Shown: positions 8,623 through 17,040 of the stretch, one piece after another | Numbering within the stretch: position 1 is the stretch's first letter | Layout of the letters: each line of letters begins with the position of its first letter | From: a bacterium | GTDB lineage: Bacteria > Fidelibacterota > Marinisomatia > Marinisomatales > UBA1611 | DNA: 51,979 bases | Assembly: GCA_004321745.1 (NCBI GenBank) | Contig: SGYO01000011.1 | Span: forward strand, 1-51,979 | Reading direction: 5' to 3' | Position numbers and translations under genes: made by a program | Notes under the pieces: model-generated | Database searches by the model: none | What the model was told of the DNA's origin: nothing | What the model saw: only the letters and a program-made list of their open reading frames with translations

Positions 8623-9798
8623 CTATTTTTTCTTAATCTTAGATACTTGAGTAGATAAAGCTTCCAATTTTGAGCTTACACCCTCAACATTTCTCTCTAT
8701 GCCACCTATATTGCCATTAATAGTGGCGATGGCTTTGTTAATATTTTCAATTGAAGCTTTAAGTTCTGTTATGTAAACCTCTAAATCTCCGCTAAAATCG
8801 CCTACTTTCGTATCAATTGTCTTTACTTTACGATTAACACTATACAAGCTATCATTAAAAGTATCATTTATATCATTTACTGATTTTTTATTCTGCTTCC
8901 AAAGTAGTTCCATCGTGCTAACTAATTCATTTTGCGAAACTTTCAATGAGTCATGAAGTGCATCAATTTTTTTATCTAAAGAATTACCTAGTTCAATAAT
9001 TGCATTGTGGTTTGCATTAATTGATTCTTGATTAAGACCAATTGACCCTCTATTCTCCTTGATAGATCTGTTAATAAACTCAAATGATTTTTCTACTCTT
9101 TGGACCTCTCTGTACAAATTTGCAACAGAGCCAGACATAATGTCGATTTGACTTTTATTATTTGTAATCTCATTTGAGACAGCATCAATATCATCCATCA
9201 TGTTTGCTGTTGATCCAGATAATACATAAGTCTGGTTTATATTTTTTGCTAAATTATCTTCGGCAACGCTTAATCCATTGTTAATATAGCCTATCGTATC
9301 TCCAACAAGCCCTATATTTTGTCTATTTAAAGAAATATCTACCTCATGTTCTACAATATCATGAGTAATTTCCAACAACTGTTTTGACTTCTCCTGATCT
9401 TTTGTATGCAATCTAAGTAGATCAGCTTCAAATTCTTGTTGAAGAATTTCAAAGCCTTTATAGACTTGATACAAATTATCAATCTTATTTTGTAGAGAGT
9501 CTTTCCATGAAACAGTTTTACCTGATAAATTTTCAACATATCTTCTTACAAACTCAATTTGATCCGACATATATGTTAAATCACCTTTTTTAGCTAAATC
9601 TTCTCTGCCTATGATGTCTTCAGGCTTTATTTGCACAAACCCCATTTCAGTTTTTAAAAATATCTTATTTGGCTTTTCGTGAGTAATTGTGCCCTGTATG
9701 ATTGAACCATCTCTAAGGAATAAAATAGTTGTATTTTGGGCTAAAGAAACCGAAAACACGAACATTGCAATAATTATAATAATTTTATTCATTTTCAT
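8623..9798 (-). CDS. Exported coiled-coil protein with small N-terminal beta domain
   Basis: 391 residues; I do not recognise a named family. A signal peptide (about 1-20, ending VSLAQ) is followed by a compact beta-rich segment (about 22-65) with DGSIIQGTI and KTEMGFVQIKPEDI. This pattern resembles small SH3/Sm-like barrels that occur at the N-terminus of exported proteins. The rest is almost wholly alpha-helical coiled coil with repeated N-x-x-I/S-x-x-x spacing and few aromatics, ending in basic KIKKK. That suggests a rod-like periplasmic or surface oligomer. The start could be either of two close ATGs (9798 or 9792). No ribosome binding site is seen, but TATAGT ends 7 bases before the first ATG. 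Confidence 0.75.
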   Translation of the reverse strand: MKMNKIIIIIAMFVFSVSLAQNTTILFLRDGSIIQGTITHEKPNKIFLKTEMGFVQIKPEDIIGREDLAKKGDLTYMSDQIEFVRRYVENLSGKTVSWKDSLQNKIDNLYQVYKGFEILQQEFEADLLRLHTKDQEKSKQLLEITHDIVEHEVDISLNRQNIGLVGDTIGYINNGLSVAEDNLAKNINQTYVLSGSTANMMDDIDAVSNEITNNKSQIDIMSGSVANLYREVQRVEKSFEFINRSIKENRGSIGLNQESINANHNAIIELGNSLDKKIDALHDSLKVSQNELVSTMELLWKQNKKSVNDINDTFNDSLYSVNRKVKTIDTKVGDFSGDLEVYITELKASIENINKAIATINGNIGGIERNVEGVSSKLEALSTQVSKIKKK

Positions 9799-9805
9799 AT
9801 TTAAA

Positions 9806-9811
9806 ACTATA
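9806..9811 (-). promoter_or_regulatory. Candidate -10 element (TATAGT) for a leaderless transcript
   Basis: On the minus strand TATAGT is followed by exactly seven bases and then the first ATG of the coiled-coil gene. If it is a -10 box, transcription would begin at or next to the start codon. No purine-rich ribosome binding site precedes the gene. The -35 region is not recognisable, and in AT-rich DNA such hexamers are common, so this is tentative. Confidence 0.25.
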
Positions 9812-9899
9812 AAGATTAGAATTAAAATCTACTCTTAACTAAGGAAAAGGGCAAAGAGGAAGAATTACAAATAAATATTTATTAAATATGTTAAGCATG

Positions 9900-9983
9900 T
9901 GCCGAAGGCCGGAATCGAACCGGCACGAGGTTACCCTCACAGCCCCCTCAAGACTGCGTGTCTACCAGTTCCACCACTTCGGC
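9900..9983 (-). tRNA. tRNA-Leu, anticodon GAG
   Basis: Read on the minus strand, the 7-bp acceptor stem GCCGAAG/CTTCGGC closes a class II tRNA. It has a D-arm with GGTAGACAC, an anticodon stem CAGTC/GGCTG (one G-T pair) around loop TTGAGGG, and a long variable arm with GAGG/CCTC pairing. The T-arm is CCGG-TTCGATT-CCGG. The anticodon GAG reads CUC and CUU leucine codons. A73 is present, but CCA is not encoded and must be added by nucleotidyltransferase. It lies 35 bases downstream of secG on the same strand, so it is probably processed from that transcript. Confidence 0.96.
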
Positions 9984-10018
9984 AATAAAAAGAGAAACCT
10001 AATTAAAATTTTACCTAA

Positions 10019-10360
10019 TTATTCCAAATCTAAAACAGGCTGACTATCGTCTTCCTGAATAGTTTGCTGTTCAAATGGAATAGGATTTTCTTCGGAAGCT
10101 TTTTTAACAAGTGAGGAGCTAGATTCATCACTTGGCCCACTTAAAATACTTATTAAAACTGCAAGACCAATGAAAATTGCTGCAAGCCATCCTGTAATTT
10201 TACTTAAAACATTTCCTGCGCCTTGCCCGCCTAGTATACTACTAGCGGCTTGACCTCCAAAGGTACCAGATAACCCACCACCTTGGCTAGCCTGCATCAA
10301 GACAACAGATATTAGCAATATGCTAACGATAGTATGAGCAATAATTAAAAATCCAATCAT
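10019..10360 (-). CDS. secG: Protein translocase subunit SecG
   Basis: The small auxiliary subunit of the SecYEG channel in the inner membrane. The 113 residues show the two-helix SecG layout: a first membrane segment (about 5-22), the conserved LMQASQGGGLSGTFGG loop, and a second segment around ITGWLAAIFIGLAVLIS, then an acidic tail. A good ribosome binding site (TAGGAG) precedes the ATG. It follows tpiA by 15 bases and is followed by tRNA-Leu(GAG), a linkage seen in many other bacteria. SecY, its partner, is encoded at 41.2-42.5 kb. Confidence 0.95.
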   Translation of the reverse strand: MIGFLIIAHTIVSILLISVVLMQASQGGGLSGTFGGQAASSILGGQGAGNVLSKITGWLAAIFIGLAVLISILSGPSDESSSSLVKKASEENPIPFEQQTIQEDDSQPVLDLE

Positions 10361-10375
10361 TTAAGTAAAAATCTC

Positions 10376-11122
10376 CTATTTTTGATCGACTATATTAATA
10401 ATATCTACGAATTTTTCAACATCTAAACTAGCACCGCCAATTAGAAAACCATTCACATCATTCACACCAATCAACTCTTCTGCATTATCAGAATTAACTG
10501 AACCTCCATATAAAATAGGAATGAGATTGCTTTCTTCTTTTTTTGAAATATCTGAAAGCATATTTCTAATGAAAAAATGTATTTCTGCCACTTTATCAAC
10601 TGAAGCAGTTAATCCTGTACCTATAGCCCACACAGGCTCATAGGCAATCACAATATTTTCAAGGCTGCTTAATCCACTAAGACCTTCATTTAATTGCGCA
10701 GATACAGTTTCTTTTGCCAATCCATCATTCAATTCCTCTATTGTCTCACCAACACACAAAATGGGAGTAACTCCTACATCTAGTACCTTTTTTACTTTCT
10801 TTCCAATGAATATATCATCTTCACTAAAAATTGATCTTCTTTCGGAATGACCAAGGATCACGTATTTAACACCACAATCAATAAGCATTTGCACGGAAAT
10901 TTCTCCTGTATATGCACCGGAATCTTCAAAATAACAATTTTGCGCCCCTAAATTATATTTAGAAGATTTCGACAAACTCGTTAATCCTGTAAATGGAGGG
11001 CAGATAATTACATTAGTATCTCTAAGAGAATCTAAATCACTAATCATCTTCTCAATGAAAGTTTTTCCTTCCTTTGGTGTTTTATTCATTTTCCAGTTGC
11101 CAGCTACAATAGAATTAATCAT
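10376..11122 (-). CDS. tpiA: Triosephosphate isomerase
   Basis: Interconverts dihydroxyacetone phosphate and glyceraldehyde 3-phosphate in glycolysis/gluconeogenesis. The 248-residue TIM barrel has all catalytic residues: K11 in AGNWKMNK, H92 in ILGHSERR, and E162 in IAYEPVWAIGTG. The phosphate-binding GGSVN near the C-terminus is also present. It lies 5 bases after pgk and 15 bases before secG, so pgk-tpiA-secG forms one operon. Confidence 0.98.
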   Translation of the reverse strand: MINSIVAGNWKMNKTPKEGKTFIEKMISDLDSLRDTNVIICPPFTGLTSLSKSSKYNLGAQNCYFEDSGAYTGEISVQMLIDCGVKYVILGHSERRSIFSEDDIFIGKKVKKVLDVGVTPILCVGETIEELNDGLAKETVSAQLNEGLSGLSSLENIVIAYEPVWAIGTGLTASVDKVAEIHFFIRNMLSDISKKEESNLIPILYGGSVNSDNAEELIGVNDVNGFLIGGASLDVEKFVDIINIVDQK

Positions 11123-11127
11123 AATAT

Positions 11128-12315
11128 TTATATCTCCAGTTTATTAATCGCGTCAAGTTGATTGCCTGACATCAGCTCAAGTGATGCACCCCCACCTGTT
11201 GATACGTGGGAAACATTATCAACTAATTTAAAATTTCTTAATGCAGATGCCGTGTCTCCACCTCCAGCAATGACAACAGAATCTTTTTCAACAATTTCTA
11301 CCAATTTATCGGCAACTGCTTTTGTTCCATAAGAAAAAACTTCATTTTCAAAAACTCCCATCGGCCCATTCCAGAGGACTGTCTTTGCCTCATCTAAAAC
11401 TGATAAATATTTCTCAATTGTTTTTGAACCTATGTCCAGACCCATTGAATTCTCAGGAATGTCTCTTACACCAACGGAATTAGCTCTCAAAGTTGAATTT
11501 ATGTCTTCAGCGCATACAACATCACTAGGTAAGATTATCTTATTTCCATTGAGCCTAGCTGCGTCAAGAATGTTTCTTGCTTGATCAATCATTTTAGTTT
11601 CAACTAAAGATTTGCCAATGTTATAACCCATTGCTTTGAAAAAAGTAAATACCATTCCTCCCCCAATTATTATCTTATCAGCTTGACTTAAGTATTTATT
11701 TATTAGTTCAAGTTTAGTAGAAACCTTTGAACCACCTAGAATTAAGACCAAAGGTCTTTCTGGTTTATCAACGACCTCTCTTAAGTATTTCATTTCTTTT
11801 TCAAACAGAAAGCCAATACCATAATTTTTAAAATTATTAATCACACCATGATTTGATGCATGTGCTCTGTGCGCTGTTCCAAAAGCATCATTAATGTAAA
11901 TACGGCCGTGTTTTGATAGCTTATTAGAAAAGAGTGAATCATTATCAGATTCTTCTTTATGGAACCTTAAATTTTCTAGCAGATGAACTTCTCCTGGCTT
12001 TAAAGATAGCGAAGTATCAATAGCATCCTGTGAAATACAATCTGAAGAAAATTTAATAGGAATTTCTAGAAGAGAAGCTAGATGCTCACCAACAAGCATT
12101 AAACTAAAATCTTCACTGTATTCACCTTTTGGTCTGCCAAGATGGGACATTAAGACTACCGCCGCACCTTCCTCCAAACAATAATTAATTGTGGGCAGGC
12201 AAGATTTTATCCTGAAATCGTCCTGGATCACCTCATCATGAATAGGTACATTTAGATCAAGTCTGATTAATATAGTTTGCCCTTTGATGTCAAAAGATTT
12301 TAAAGTTCTAAGCAT
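11128..12315 (-). CDS. pgk: Phosphoglycerate kinase
   Basis: Transfers phosphate from 1,3-bisphosphoglycerate to ADP in glycolysis. At 395 residues it has full length. The signature RLDLNVPIHD (about 18-27) and the basic substrate-binding SHLGRPKGE are present. So are LLENLRFHKEE, LVLILGGSKVSTK and the nucleotide-binding GGGDTAS near the C-terminus. It is the first gene of the pgk-tpiA-secG-tRNA-Leu unit; gapA is not adjacent. The ATG has no strong ribosome binding site. The 164-base gap upstream is shared with the divergent gene at 12480. Confidence 0.98.
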   Translation of the reverse strand: MLRTLKSFDIKGQTILIRLDLNVPIHDEVIQDDFRIKSCLPTINYCLEEGAAVVLMSHLGRPKGEYSEDFSLMLVGEHLASLLEIPIKFSSDCISQDAIDTSLSLKPGEVHLLENLRFHKEESDNDSLFSNKLSKHGRIYINDAFGTAHRAHASNHGVINNFKNYGIGFLFEKEMKYLREVVDKPERPLVLILGGSKVSTKLELINKYLSQADKIIIGGGMVFTFFKAMGYNIGKSLVETKMIDQARNILDAARLNGNKIILPSDVVCAEDINSTLRANSVGVRDIPENSMGLDIGSKTIEKYLSVLDEAKTVLWNGPMGVFENEVFSYGTKAVADKLVEIVEKDSVVIAGGGDTASALRNFKLVDNVSHVSTGGGASLELMSGNQLDAINKLEI

Positions 12316-12457
12316 AGTTCATTTAATACTTTGGCTGATTTATGAAACTACAACCAAAAGAGGATAATTGGTGTATTGAAGGAAACAATTTTTTATTACT
12401 TATTTTAAAATGTTAAATAAAAATACATTACAGCTTATAAACTTAATAAATTAATTC

Positions 12458-12463
12458 TATAAT
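12458..12463 (+). promoter_or_regulatory. Candidate -10 element TATAAT before the PPDK-N/receiver gene
   Basis: A perfect TATAAT lies 16 bases before the ATG at 12480. The matching -35 position holds TTATAA, a poor TTGACA match. If it is used, the 5' leader would be only about ten bases. It is the best promoter-like hexamer in this divergent intergenic region, but base composition makes chance matches likely. Confidence 0.3.
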
Positions 12464-12481
12464 TTGAATCATTATTCAAAT
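12462..12481 (+). repeat. Inverted repeat overlapping the start codon
   Basis: ATTTGAAT and ATTCAAAT are perfect 8-base inverted copies separated by CATT. The right arm ends within the ATG of the following gene (12480-12482). As DNA it could be an operator; as RNA it would fold the start codon into a weak AT-rich hairpin. No Shine-Dalgarno sequence accompanies the start. Confidence 0.4.
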
Positions 12482-15452
12482 GAAAAAAAACCCATTTAAT
12501 ATAAGAGACAATAACAATTTCAATGAGCTCATGACGCATAGAGTTCATGAAATATTATTAGTTGCAAGTCCATACGATGCTTTCATCCTTGAAGAAGAAG
12601 GTGGTCTAACAGAGCAGATTATGACAGAATATATTGGCATGAACTTTAATTATGCTCCTCGAGTTACACGATCCTCTACTTCTGTATCTGCAATGAAACA
12701 TTTATCAAAAAATAAATTTGATCTTGTTATAGTAATGCTAAGAATTGAAGACACAGACCCTATATCATTGGGTAAGTCTATAAAAAAACATTATCCTCGC
12801 ATGCCAGTTATTTTACTAGCTTTTGATGAAACTGAAGTAAAACAGCTCAGTCAAAAAATTTCTCCAAGTTCCATTAATCGAGTTTTCATTTGGTCTGGAG
12901 ATGCTTCAGTTTTCCCTGCGATAATCAAATACGTAGAAGATAGAAAAAATGCAGAAAAAGACATTATTAAAGGAAATGTGCGTGCCATTATTTTAATTGA
13001 AGATTCTCCTAGAATGTATTCTGTACTTTTACCACTTATATACAGAGAAATTGTTTCTCTAACCAAAAGTTTAATGAAAAAGACATTTAATTCTACCTAC
13101 AAATCAATGCACCTTAGAGGACGTATTAAAGTTTTACTAACACCAAACTATGAAACAGCTTTAAAGTTTTCAAAAAAATATGGTGAAAACATTGTAGGTG
13201 TGATTTCAGATGTTAAATTCTTAAATAAAGGAAAAAAGGACCCAAAGGCTGGAGTAAAAATTGCAGAATCAATTAGACATAAGCATCCGGCCATGCCAAT
13301 AATGCTTCAATCTACTGATAGTTCAAATAGAGAGTTAGCGAGGAAAATTGGCGCAGATTTTCTTCATAAGGGGTCTAATACTTTATTAAAAGATTTGAGA
13401 AATTTTATGCTTATTAACTTTGGGTTCGGGGATTTCATTTTTAAAGACATTGATGGTAATGAATTAATCAAAGCAACCAATACGGAAGAGCTTATCAAAG
13501 GCATTGAAACTGTTCCAATCGATACGTTGATTTATCATGGTAAAAGCAACCATTTCTCAAATTGGCTAGCTGCAAGATCTAATTTTGAGGTTGCAACTAA
13601 ATTAAGAAAAATAAATGTAGAAAAATTCAAAGATAAAAATGATATTAGAAATGCTATCATCAAAGAAATTAAAAGTCCGGATGCAAAGCACAGATTTGGA
13701 GAAGTAACAGATTTTTCCTCTAAAAAAGATAACAACTCTAGATTTTATAAAATGTGTGGCGGATCCTTGGGAGGAAAAGCTCGCGGTCTTGCCTTTGCTA
13801 AAGACATGATAGTTCAATCAGGTATAAATGATAATTATGAAAATATTGTTATTAAAATACCCAGAACCGCAATAATTGGAACTGAAGAATTTGATCGGTT
13901 CATGAAAGATAATAATCTGTGGGACGATGCCTTAAAAGTAGAATCAAATGATAAACTAGAGGAAATGTTCTTGAAAAGCAGATTATCCATGGATATTACT
14001 CTGAAGGTTGAAGCTTTTTTAAAAAAATGTAAGAAACCTCTAGCTGTAAGATCATCAAGCCTACTTGAAGATTCACAATATCAAGCTTTATCTGGAGCTT
14101 ATTCAACATTTATGCTTTCTAATGATCAGGAAATATTTAGAGATCGAATAAATGAAGTTACAAATGCCATAAAATTAGTTTTTGCTTCTATATTTTTCCA
14201 GGAATCAAAATCTCATTTTAGCCATACTGCTCATAGAACAGAGGAAGAAAAAATGGCTGTCATTTTAATGGAAATTGCAGGAAAAAAATATAGCAGTGGA
14301 AGATTCTATCCCACATTCAGCGGAGTATTAAAAAGTATAAATTTCTATCCAGTATCCTATATGAGAAGAGACGAAGGAGTTTGTTATCTTGCATTAGGTT
14401 TTGGTAAAACTATTGTTGATGGTGGTAAGTGTCTTGGTATATCACCAAAATATCCAGCCATAAAACCTCAATTTGCTACCATTAAATCAACTATTCAAAA
14501 TTCCCAATCGAACTTTTTTGCTTTAGAGCTCAAAGATAAAAATTTTAGTCTTAAAAAGGACTTAAGGTTGCACGATCTTTCTAGTGCAGAGGGAGATGAA
14601 TCTTTAAAATGGATGGGTGGTGTAATTACATCAGAAGATAACATCTTGAGAAATTCACTTTCTTATCAGGGTACTAGAGTAGTTAATTTTTCTCAGATAC
14701 TTGACTGGAATGTCATACCTCTATGTGATATACTTAATGAACTTTTATTGTTAGGTAAACAAGCATTAGGATGCCCTGTAGAAATAGAATTCGCAGTAAA
14801 CATGAATGATAATGGCCCATCAGAGTTTTATTTACTCCAAATAAAACCTATGCTCATTTCAAATAACAAATCTATTGATCTAGACATATATAAACAAAAG
14901 GATGTATTTGCATCAAGCCACATTACTCTTGGTAATGGTACAACAAATCAAATGAAAGATTTATTGTACCTGCCACCAGAAAAATATGATCCCTCAAAGT
15001 CAAAGGATATTGCAAAAGAAATTGGCTATTTTAATGAAAAAATAGGAAGAGATAATCCATATATTTTATCTGGTCCTGGAAGATGGGGTTCAGCTGATCC
15101 CTGGCTTGGAGTTCCAATTACTTGGCAACAAATATCAAATACAAAGATTATTATTGAGCTTGGGCATGAAGATTTTCCCGTAGATCCATCGTTTGGAAGT
15201 CATTTTTTTCAAAATATAACCAGCCTCCATATAGGATACCTTACAATTGACCATAAAAATATAAATGATTCATTAAATTTTAATTGGTTAACTACACTAA
15301 AACCCAAAGAAGAAAAAGAATATATTAAATGGTTTAAATTTGATGATTCTTTTAAAACAATTATTGATGGCCTTAGTGGTGTGGGAAAAATTTTGATACC
15401 CAAACCTAGTGAAATTGAGTTAATGGATGAAGAAGACTCTACAGGTATTTAG
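12480..15452 (+). CDS. Tandem receiver-like domains fused to a PEP synthase/PPDK N-terminal ATP-binding domain
   Basis: 990 residues, plus strand, divergent from pgk. Residues about 24-155 form a receiver-like fold whose phosphoacceptor position reads LVIVMLRIED, with Met in place of Asp, so it is probably a pseudo-receiver. Residues about 168-315 form a second receiver with intact features: acidic pair in LIEDSP, phosphoacceptor D244 in GVISDVKF, Thr/Ser in QSTDSS and Lys in FLHKGS. A PPDK_N-like ATP-grasp region follows, with CGGSLGGKARGL (from residue 426) and AVRSSSLLEDSQ (from 522). The phosphohistidine swivel domain and PEP-binding barrel of true PEP synthase are absent; the C-terminus instead has SGPGRWGSADPWLGVPI. 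PEP synthesis is therefore unlikely, and the substrate is unknown. It converges on gdhA with 3 bases between. Confidence 0.8.
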   Translation: MKKNPFNIRDNNNFNELMTHRVHEILLVASPYDAFILEEEGGLTEQIMTEYIGMNFNYAPRVTRSSTSVSAMKHLSKNKFDLVIVMLRIEDTDPISLGKSIKKHYPRMPVILLAFDETEVKQLSQKISPSSINRVFIWSGDASVFPAIIKYVEDRKNAEKDIIKGNVRAIILIEDSPRMYSVLLPLIYREIVSLTKSLMKKTFNSTYKSMHLRGRIKVLLTPNYETALKFSKKYGENIVGVISDVKFLNKGKKDPKAGVKIAESIRHKHPAMPIMLQSTDSSNRELARKIGADFLHKGSNTLLKDLRNFMLINFGFGDFIFKDIDGNELIKATNTEELIKGIETVPIDTLIYHGKSNHFSNWLAARSNFEVATKLRKINVEKFKDKNDIRNAIIKEIKSPDAKHRFGEVTDFSSKKDNNSRFYKMCGGSLGGKARGLAFAKDMIVQSGINDNYENIVIKIPRTAIIGTEEFDRFMKDNNLWDDALKVESNDKLEEMFLKSRLSMDITLKVEAFLKKCKKPLAVRSSSLLEDSQYQALSGAYSTFMLSNDQEIFRDRINEVTNAIKLVFASIFFQESKSHFSHTAHRTEEEKMAVILMEIAGKKYSSGRFYPTFSGVLKSINFYPVSYMRRDEGVCYLALGFGKTIVDGGKCLGISPKYPAIKPQFATIKSTIQNSQSNFFALELKDKNFSLKKDLRLHDLSSAEGDESLKWMGGVITSEDNILRNSLSYQGTRVVNFSQILDWNVIPLCDILNELLLLGKQALGCPVEIEFAVNMNDNGPSEFYLLQIKPMLISNNKSIDLDIYKQKDVFASSHITLGNGTTNQMKDLLYLPPEKYDPSKSKDIAKEIGYFNEKIGRDNPYILSGPGRWGSADPWLGVPITWQQISNTKIIIELGHEDFPVDPSFGSHFFQNITSLHIGYLTIDHKNINDSLNFNWLTTLKPKEEKEYIKWFKFDDSFKTIIDGLSGVGKILIPKPSEIELMDEEDSTGI

Positions 15453-15455
15453 CCT

Positions 15456-16793
15456 TTATACGATTCCCTGATCCATCATTGCATCAGCCACCTTAATAAA
15501 TCCAGAAACATTTGCGCCTTTAACATAATCAATATGCTTCTTATTATCACCATGAACTACGCATGCAGAGTGAATGCTTTTCATGATTGTCAAAAGTTTT
15601 TGATCAACCTCTTCTCTTTCCCATCTAATTCGCATACTGTTTTGACTCATCTCAAGTCCTGATACCGCTACACCGCCGGCATTGGCAGCCTTCCCAGGTC
15701 CAAACAATACCTTTGAACCTTGTAAAATATTAATTGCATCGGGGTCAGATGGCATATTTGCACCTTCACTTATAGCAATTATTCCGTTTTTAACCAAGTC
15801 TTTTGCATTTGATTCATTTATCTCATTTTGGGTAGCACATGGCAAGGCTATATCGCAGCTAATGCCCCATGGACGTAAGCCCTCAAAATACTCACAACCA
15901 AATTCTTCAGCATATTCTTTAATTCTTCCTCTTTTATTATTTTTTAAATCAATCACCCAATCAAGTTTATCTTTTGAAATTCCTTCTGGATCATATATGA
16001 AACCTGAAGAATCGGATAAAGTAACTACTTTCCCCCCAAGATGAAGAACTTTCTCAGTAGCATATTGGGCAACATTCCCAGACCCTGACACTAAAACATC
16101 TTTGCTCTCTATTGAATTTCCAATGTGTTTTAGCATTTCCTCTACAAAATAAACACAACCATATCCGGTTGCCTCTGGTCTAATTAAACTACCTCCCCAA
16201 TTAATACCTTTACCAGTTAAAACACCTGTGAATTCATTTCTTATTCTTTTGTATTGACCAAACATATATCCAATTTCTCTACTTCCTACACCGATGTCTC
16301 CTGCTGGCACATCGGTATCCGGGCCTATGTGCTTAGATAATTCTAACATGAAGCTCTGACAAAAACTCATTACCTCATTATCAGTTTTTCCTTTTGGATC
16401 AAAATCAGACCCACCTTTTCCCCCTCCCATTGGAAGGGTAGTCAAACTATTCTTAAATACTTGTTCAAATCCCAAAAATTTTAAAATACTTAGATTAACT
16501 GATGGGTGAAAACGTAATCCACCTTTATAAGGACCAATAGCTGAATTAAATTCTACTCGATAGCCACGGTTTACATTAACCTGCCCTCTATCATCTCTCC
16601 AAGGAACTCTAAAAGTAATTACTCTCTCTGGCTCGACTATTCTATCCAAAACTCCAGAATGCATATATTCTCTATTAGAGGCCAAAAAATCCCAAAGTGA
16701 TTCAACAACCTCATGAACAGCTTGATGGAATTCAGTTTCATTGGGATCTTTATGCTTGACTTTATTCATAAAATCTTCAATCGAGTTGTACAT
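15456..16793 (-). CDS. gdhA: Glutamate dehydrogenase (hexameric, probably NADP-type)
   Basis: Reversible reductive amination of 2-oxoglutarate to glutamate. The 445 residues match the ~450-residue bacterial hexameric class. K90 lies in GPYKGGLRFHPSVN and the catalytic-site lysine K126 in PMGGGKGGSDFDPKGK. The Rossmann glycines GSGNVAQYA lie near residue 240. The long N-terminal region and the PMGGGKGGSDFDPKGKT form favour NADP(H), but cofactor choice is inferred. AGGAG with 7-base spacing gives a clear start. It is monocistronic, with divergent tRNA-Met upstream and a convergent neighbour 3 bases past its stop. Confidence 0.96.
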   Translation of the reverse strand: MYNSIEDFMNKVKHKDPNETEFHQAVHEVVESLWDFLASNREYMHSGVLDRIVEPERVITFRVPWRDDRGQVNVNRGYRVEFNSAIGPYKGGLRFHPSVNLSILKFLGFEQVFKNSLTTLPMGGGKGGSDFDPKGKTDNEVMSFCQSFMLELSKHIGPDTDVPAGDIGVGSREIGYMFGQYKRIRNEFTGVLTGKGINWGGSLIRPEATGYGCVYFVEEMLKHIGNSIESKDVLVSGSGNVAQYATEKVLHLGGKVVTLSDSSGFIYDPEGISKDKLDWVIDLKNNKRGRIKEYAEEFGCEYFEGLRPWGISCDIALPCATQNEINESNAKDLVKNGIIAISEGANMPSDPDAINILQGSKVLFGPGKAANAGGVAVSGLEMSQNSMRIRWEREEVDQKLLTIMKSIHSACVVHGDNKKHIDYVKGANVSGFIKVADAMMDQGIV

Positions 16794-16800
16794 TTATTTT

Positions 16801-16805
16801 CTCCT
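16801..16805 (-). promoter_or_regulatory. Shine-Dalgarno site of gdhA
   Basis: AGGAG on the minus strand, seven bases before the gdhA ATG. Its clarity shows that this organism does use the standard anti-Shine-Dalgarno interaction, which makes its absence before several secreted-protein genes notable. Confidence 0.75.
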
Positions 16806-16933
16806 ATGTTCTAATCAGATTGTAAAATTTAACATCCAATTTTATCATTAGGCAGAATCTATTTTTATATTTCTACTATTAGTTTTTTTTAAATACCGTA
16901 TATAATTTCAATTACTACATTATATTAAAAAAT

Positions 16934-17007
16934 GGCGGAGTAGCTCAGCTGGTTAGAGCATCGGAATCATAATCCGAGTGTCGGGGGTTCGAGTCCCTCC
17001 TCCGCTA
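16934..17007 (+). tRNA. tRNA-Met (elongator), anticodon CAT
   Basis: A complete cloverleaf: acceptor GGCGGAG/CTCCGCT with a G1-T72 wobble, D-arm GCTC-AGCTGGTTA-GAGC, anticodon stem TCGGA/TCCGA around loop ATCATAA, and T-arm GGGGG-TTCGAGT-CCCTC. Elongator Met is preferred over initiator because the C1-A72 mismatch and the three G-C pairs of the initiator anticodon stem are absent. A lysidine-modified Ile tRNA with the same anticodon cannot be wholly excluded. CCA is not encoded. It lies 33 bases before the beta-barrel gene on the same strand. Confidence 0.93.
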
Positions 17008-17040
17008 CTTTGCAAATTCTTTTTATGAAGCACATTTAGA

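Noticed and set aside
9870-9883. AATAAATATTTATT, a 14-base perfect palindrome downstream of tRNA-Leu
   Set aside because: Pure A/T, with a stem too weak for an intrinsic terminator and no T-run placed correctly; such palindromes are expected by chance in DNA of this composition.
16901-16926. TATAAT (16901) and TATATT (16921) before tRNA-Met as promoter elements
   Set aside because: Either could serve as a -10, but no acceptable -35 lies at 16-18 bases from them, so I did not list them as features.
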